From assembly GCF_000337575.1 (NCBI RefSeq), contig NZ_AOIM01000036.1, forward strand, positions 62,001 to 126,000: 64,000 bases of DNA. The letters run 5' to 3'. Positions 63,532 to 64,000 of this stretch are shown here, piece after piece. Origin of the DNA: Natrialba hulunbeirensis JCM 10989. Lineage in GTDB: Archaea > Halobacteriota > Halobacteria > Halobacteriales > Natrialbaceae. The translations under genes and the position numbers were made by a program. The notes below the pieces were generated by a model. The model worked only from the letters and a program-made list of their open reading frames with translations. It was not told where the DNA came from and ran no database searches. Position 1 is the stretch's first letter, and every line of letters begins with the position of its first letter.

Positions 63532-64000
63532 TCACAACCAGTCACCCGTCCGCGAATAACACGTCCGTTCGACCAACTCGTCGTACAGCCCCGACAACTG
63601 CGCCGTAATCGGCCCCCCACCGATCGGCGTCCCGTCCAGACTCGCCACCGGTCGCAACTCCCACGTCCTGTTCGTCAGAAACGCCTCGTCCGCCCCCGTG
63701 ACGAACTCGAGTTCGTACGACCCCTCCCGGACTGGGACATCCGTTTCGGCGGCCAACTCGAGTACGAACTCACGGGTAATGCCGGGAAGCACGGAGCCGT
63801 CGGCTGCGGGGGTGTAGAGCGTCTCGTCGCGGACGAAGAACAGGTTGCTCGTCGCGCCTTCGGCGACGATACCGTCGGTGTCGCACATGAGCGCCTCGTC
63901 GGCGGCTCGGTCGAGTTCGGTGCGTGCCAGGATGCCGTTGAGGTAGTTGTGGGTCTTCGCACCCGCGGGCAGCGCTTCGTCGGGGATCCGCCGCGTCTCG
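63532..64000 (-). CDS. Aminotransferase class IV (partial, 5' end beyond right edge)
   Basis: The frame is open from base 64000 down to the stop at 63532. KTHNYLNGILARTELDR includes the PLP-binding Lys, followed by GIVAEGATSNLFFVRD and a C-terminal GGPITAQLSGLYDELVE. It matches aminodeoxychorismate lyase (PabC) and branched-chain aminotransferase relatives. The N-terminal half lies outside the window, so the two cannot be told apart. Confidence 0.85.
   Translation of the reverse strand, partial: ETRRIPDEALPAGAKTHNYLNGILARTELDRAADEALMCDTDGIVAEGATSNLFFVRDETLYTPAADGSVLPGITREFVLELAAETDVPVREGSYELEFVTGADEAFLTNRTWELRPVASLDGTPIGGGPITAQLSGLYDELVERTCYSRTGDWL

Overview
The window is haloarchaeal chromosomal DNA. 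It is high in GC and its proteins are strongly acidic (Asp/Glu-rich). Archaeal markers are present throughout: a group II chaperonin, a membrane-anchored LonB protease, a TFB transcription factor, archaeal NadM, a GGGP-synthase-like protein, HTH-10 'bacterio-opsin activator' regulators, HalOD1 and TRAM proteins, leaderless starts behind TATA boxes, and Tat-type (twin-arginine) signals on secreted proteins. The content fits the Natrialba/Natrinema group, but species cannot be fixed from the sequence alone. I saw no rRNA, tRNA, CRISPR array, transposase or phage gene.

Region 1 (1-15000) is the accessory-looking part. It opens with two very large, low-complexity, secreted Ser/Glu/Asp/Arg proteins; the first runs off the left edge and has been checked open to base 2. 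A 22-bp tandem repeat lies between them. Next come a tiny zinc-finger protein, a C2H2 finger/membrane/His-rich protein, a Tat lipoprotein, two paralogous ~57-residue proteins (at 6833 and 14038) that flank a Bat-like sensor-regulator, and a subtilisin-type halolysin. Many spacers here hold degenerate 22-30 bp tandem repeats.

Region 2 (15000-33200) carries a second Bat-like regulator, a repeat-bearing lipoprotein, and single metabolic or house-keeping genes: Gfo/Idh/MocA oxidoreductase, Hsp20, radical SAM-HhH protein, TRAM protein, GGGPS-like protein, YkgJ Cys-cluster protein, MBL hydrolase, methyltransferase, glycosyltransferase, an M20 protein with altered metal ligands, a DUF368 transporter and an amidohydrolase-fold protein.

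Region 3 (33200-56600) is core genome: thermosome, HalOD1 protein, SAM hydrolase family, NadM, LonB, a CPBP protease, an MGMT-like protein with Asp in place of the acceptor Cys, the trpCBA operon with a striking TGTACA operator-like site, and the archaeal aromatic-amino-acid entry enzymes (aldolase-type ADH synthase, type II dehydroquinate synthase, type I dehydroquinase). A nucleoside-phosphorylase-like protein, SprT metalloprotease, a CARF-like HFX_2341 regulator, TFB and a DUF84 NTPase with a Cys-rich insertion are interspersed. The trp and aro genes together cover the early shikimate steps and the last steps of tryptophan synthesis.

Region 4 (56600-64000) has small winged-helix proteins, a HAD hydrolase, a stomatin/NfeD pair, a sugar nucleotidyltransferase, a Rieske protein and the 3' part of a class IV aminotransferase that runs off the right edge.
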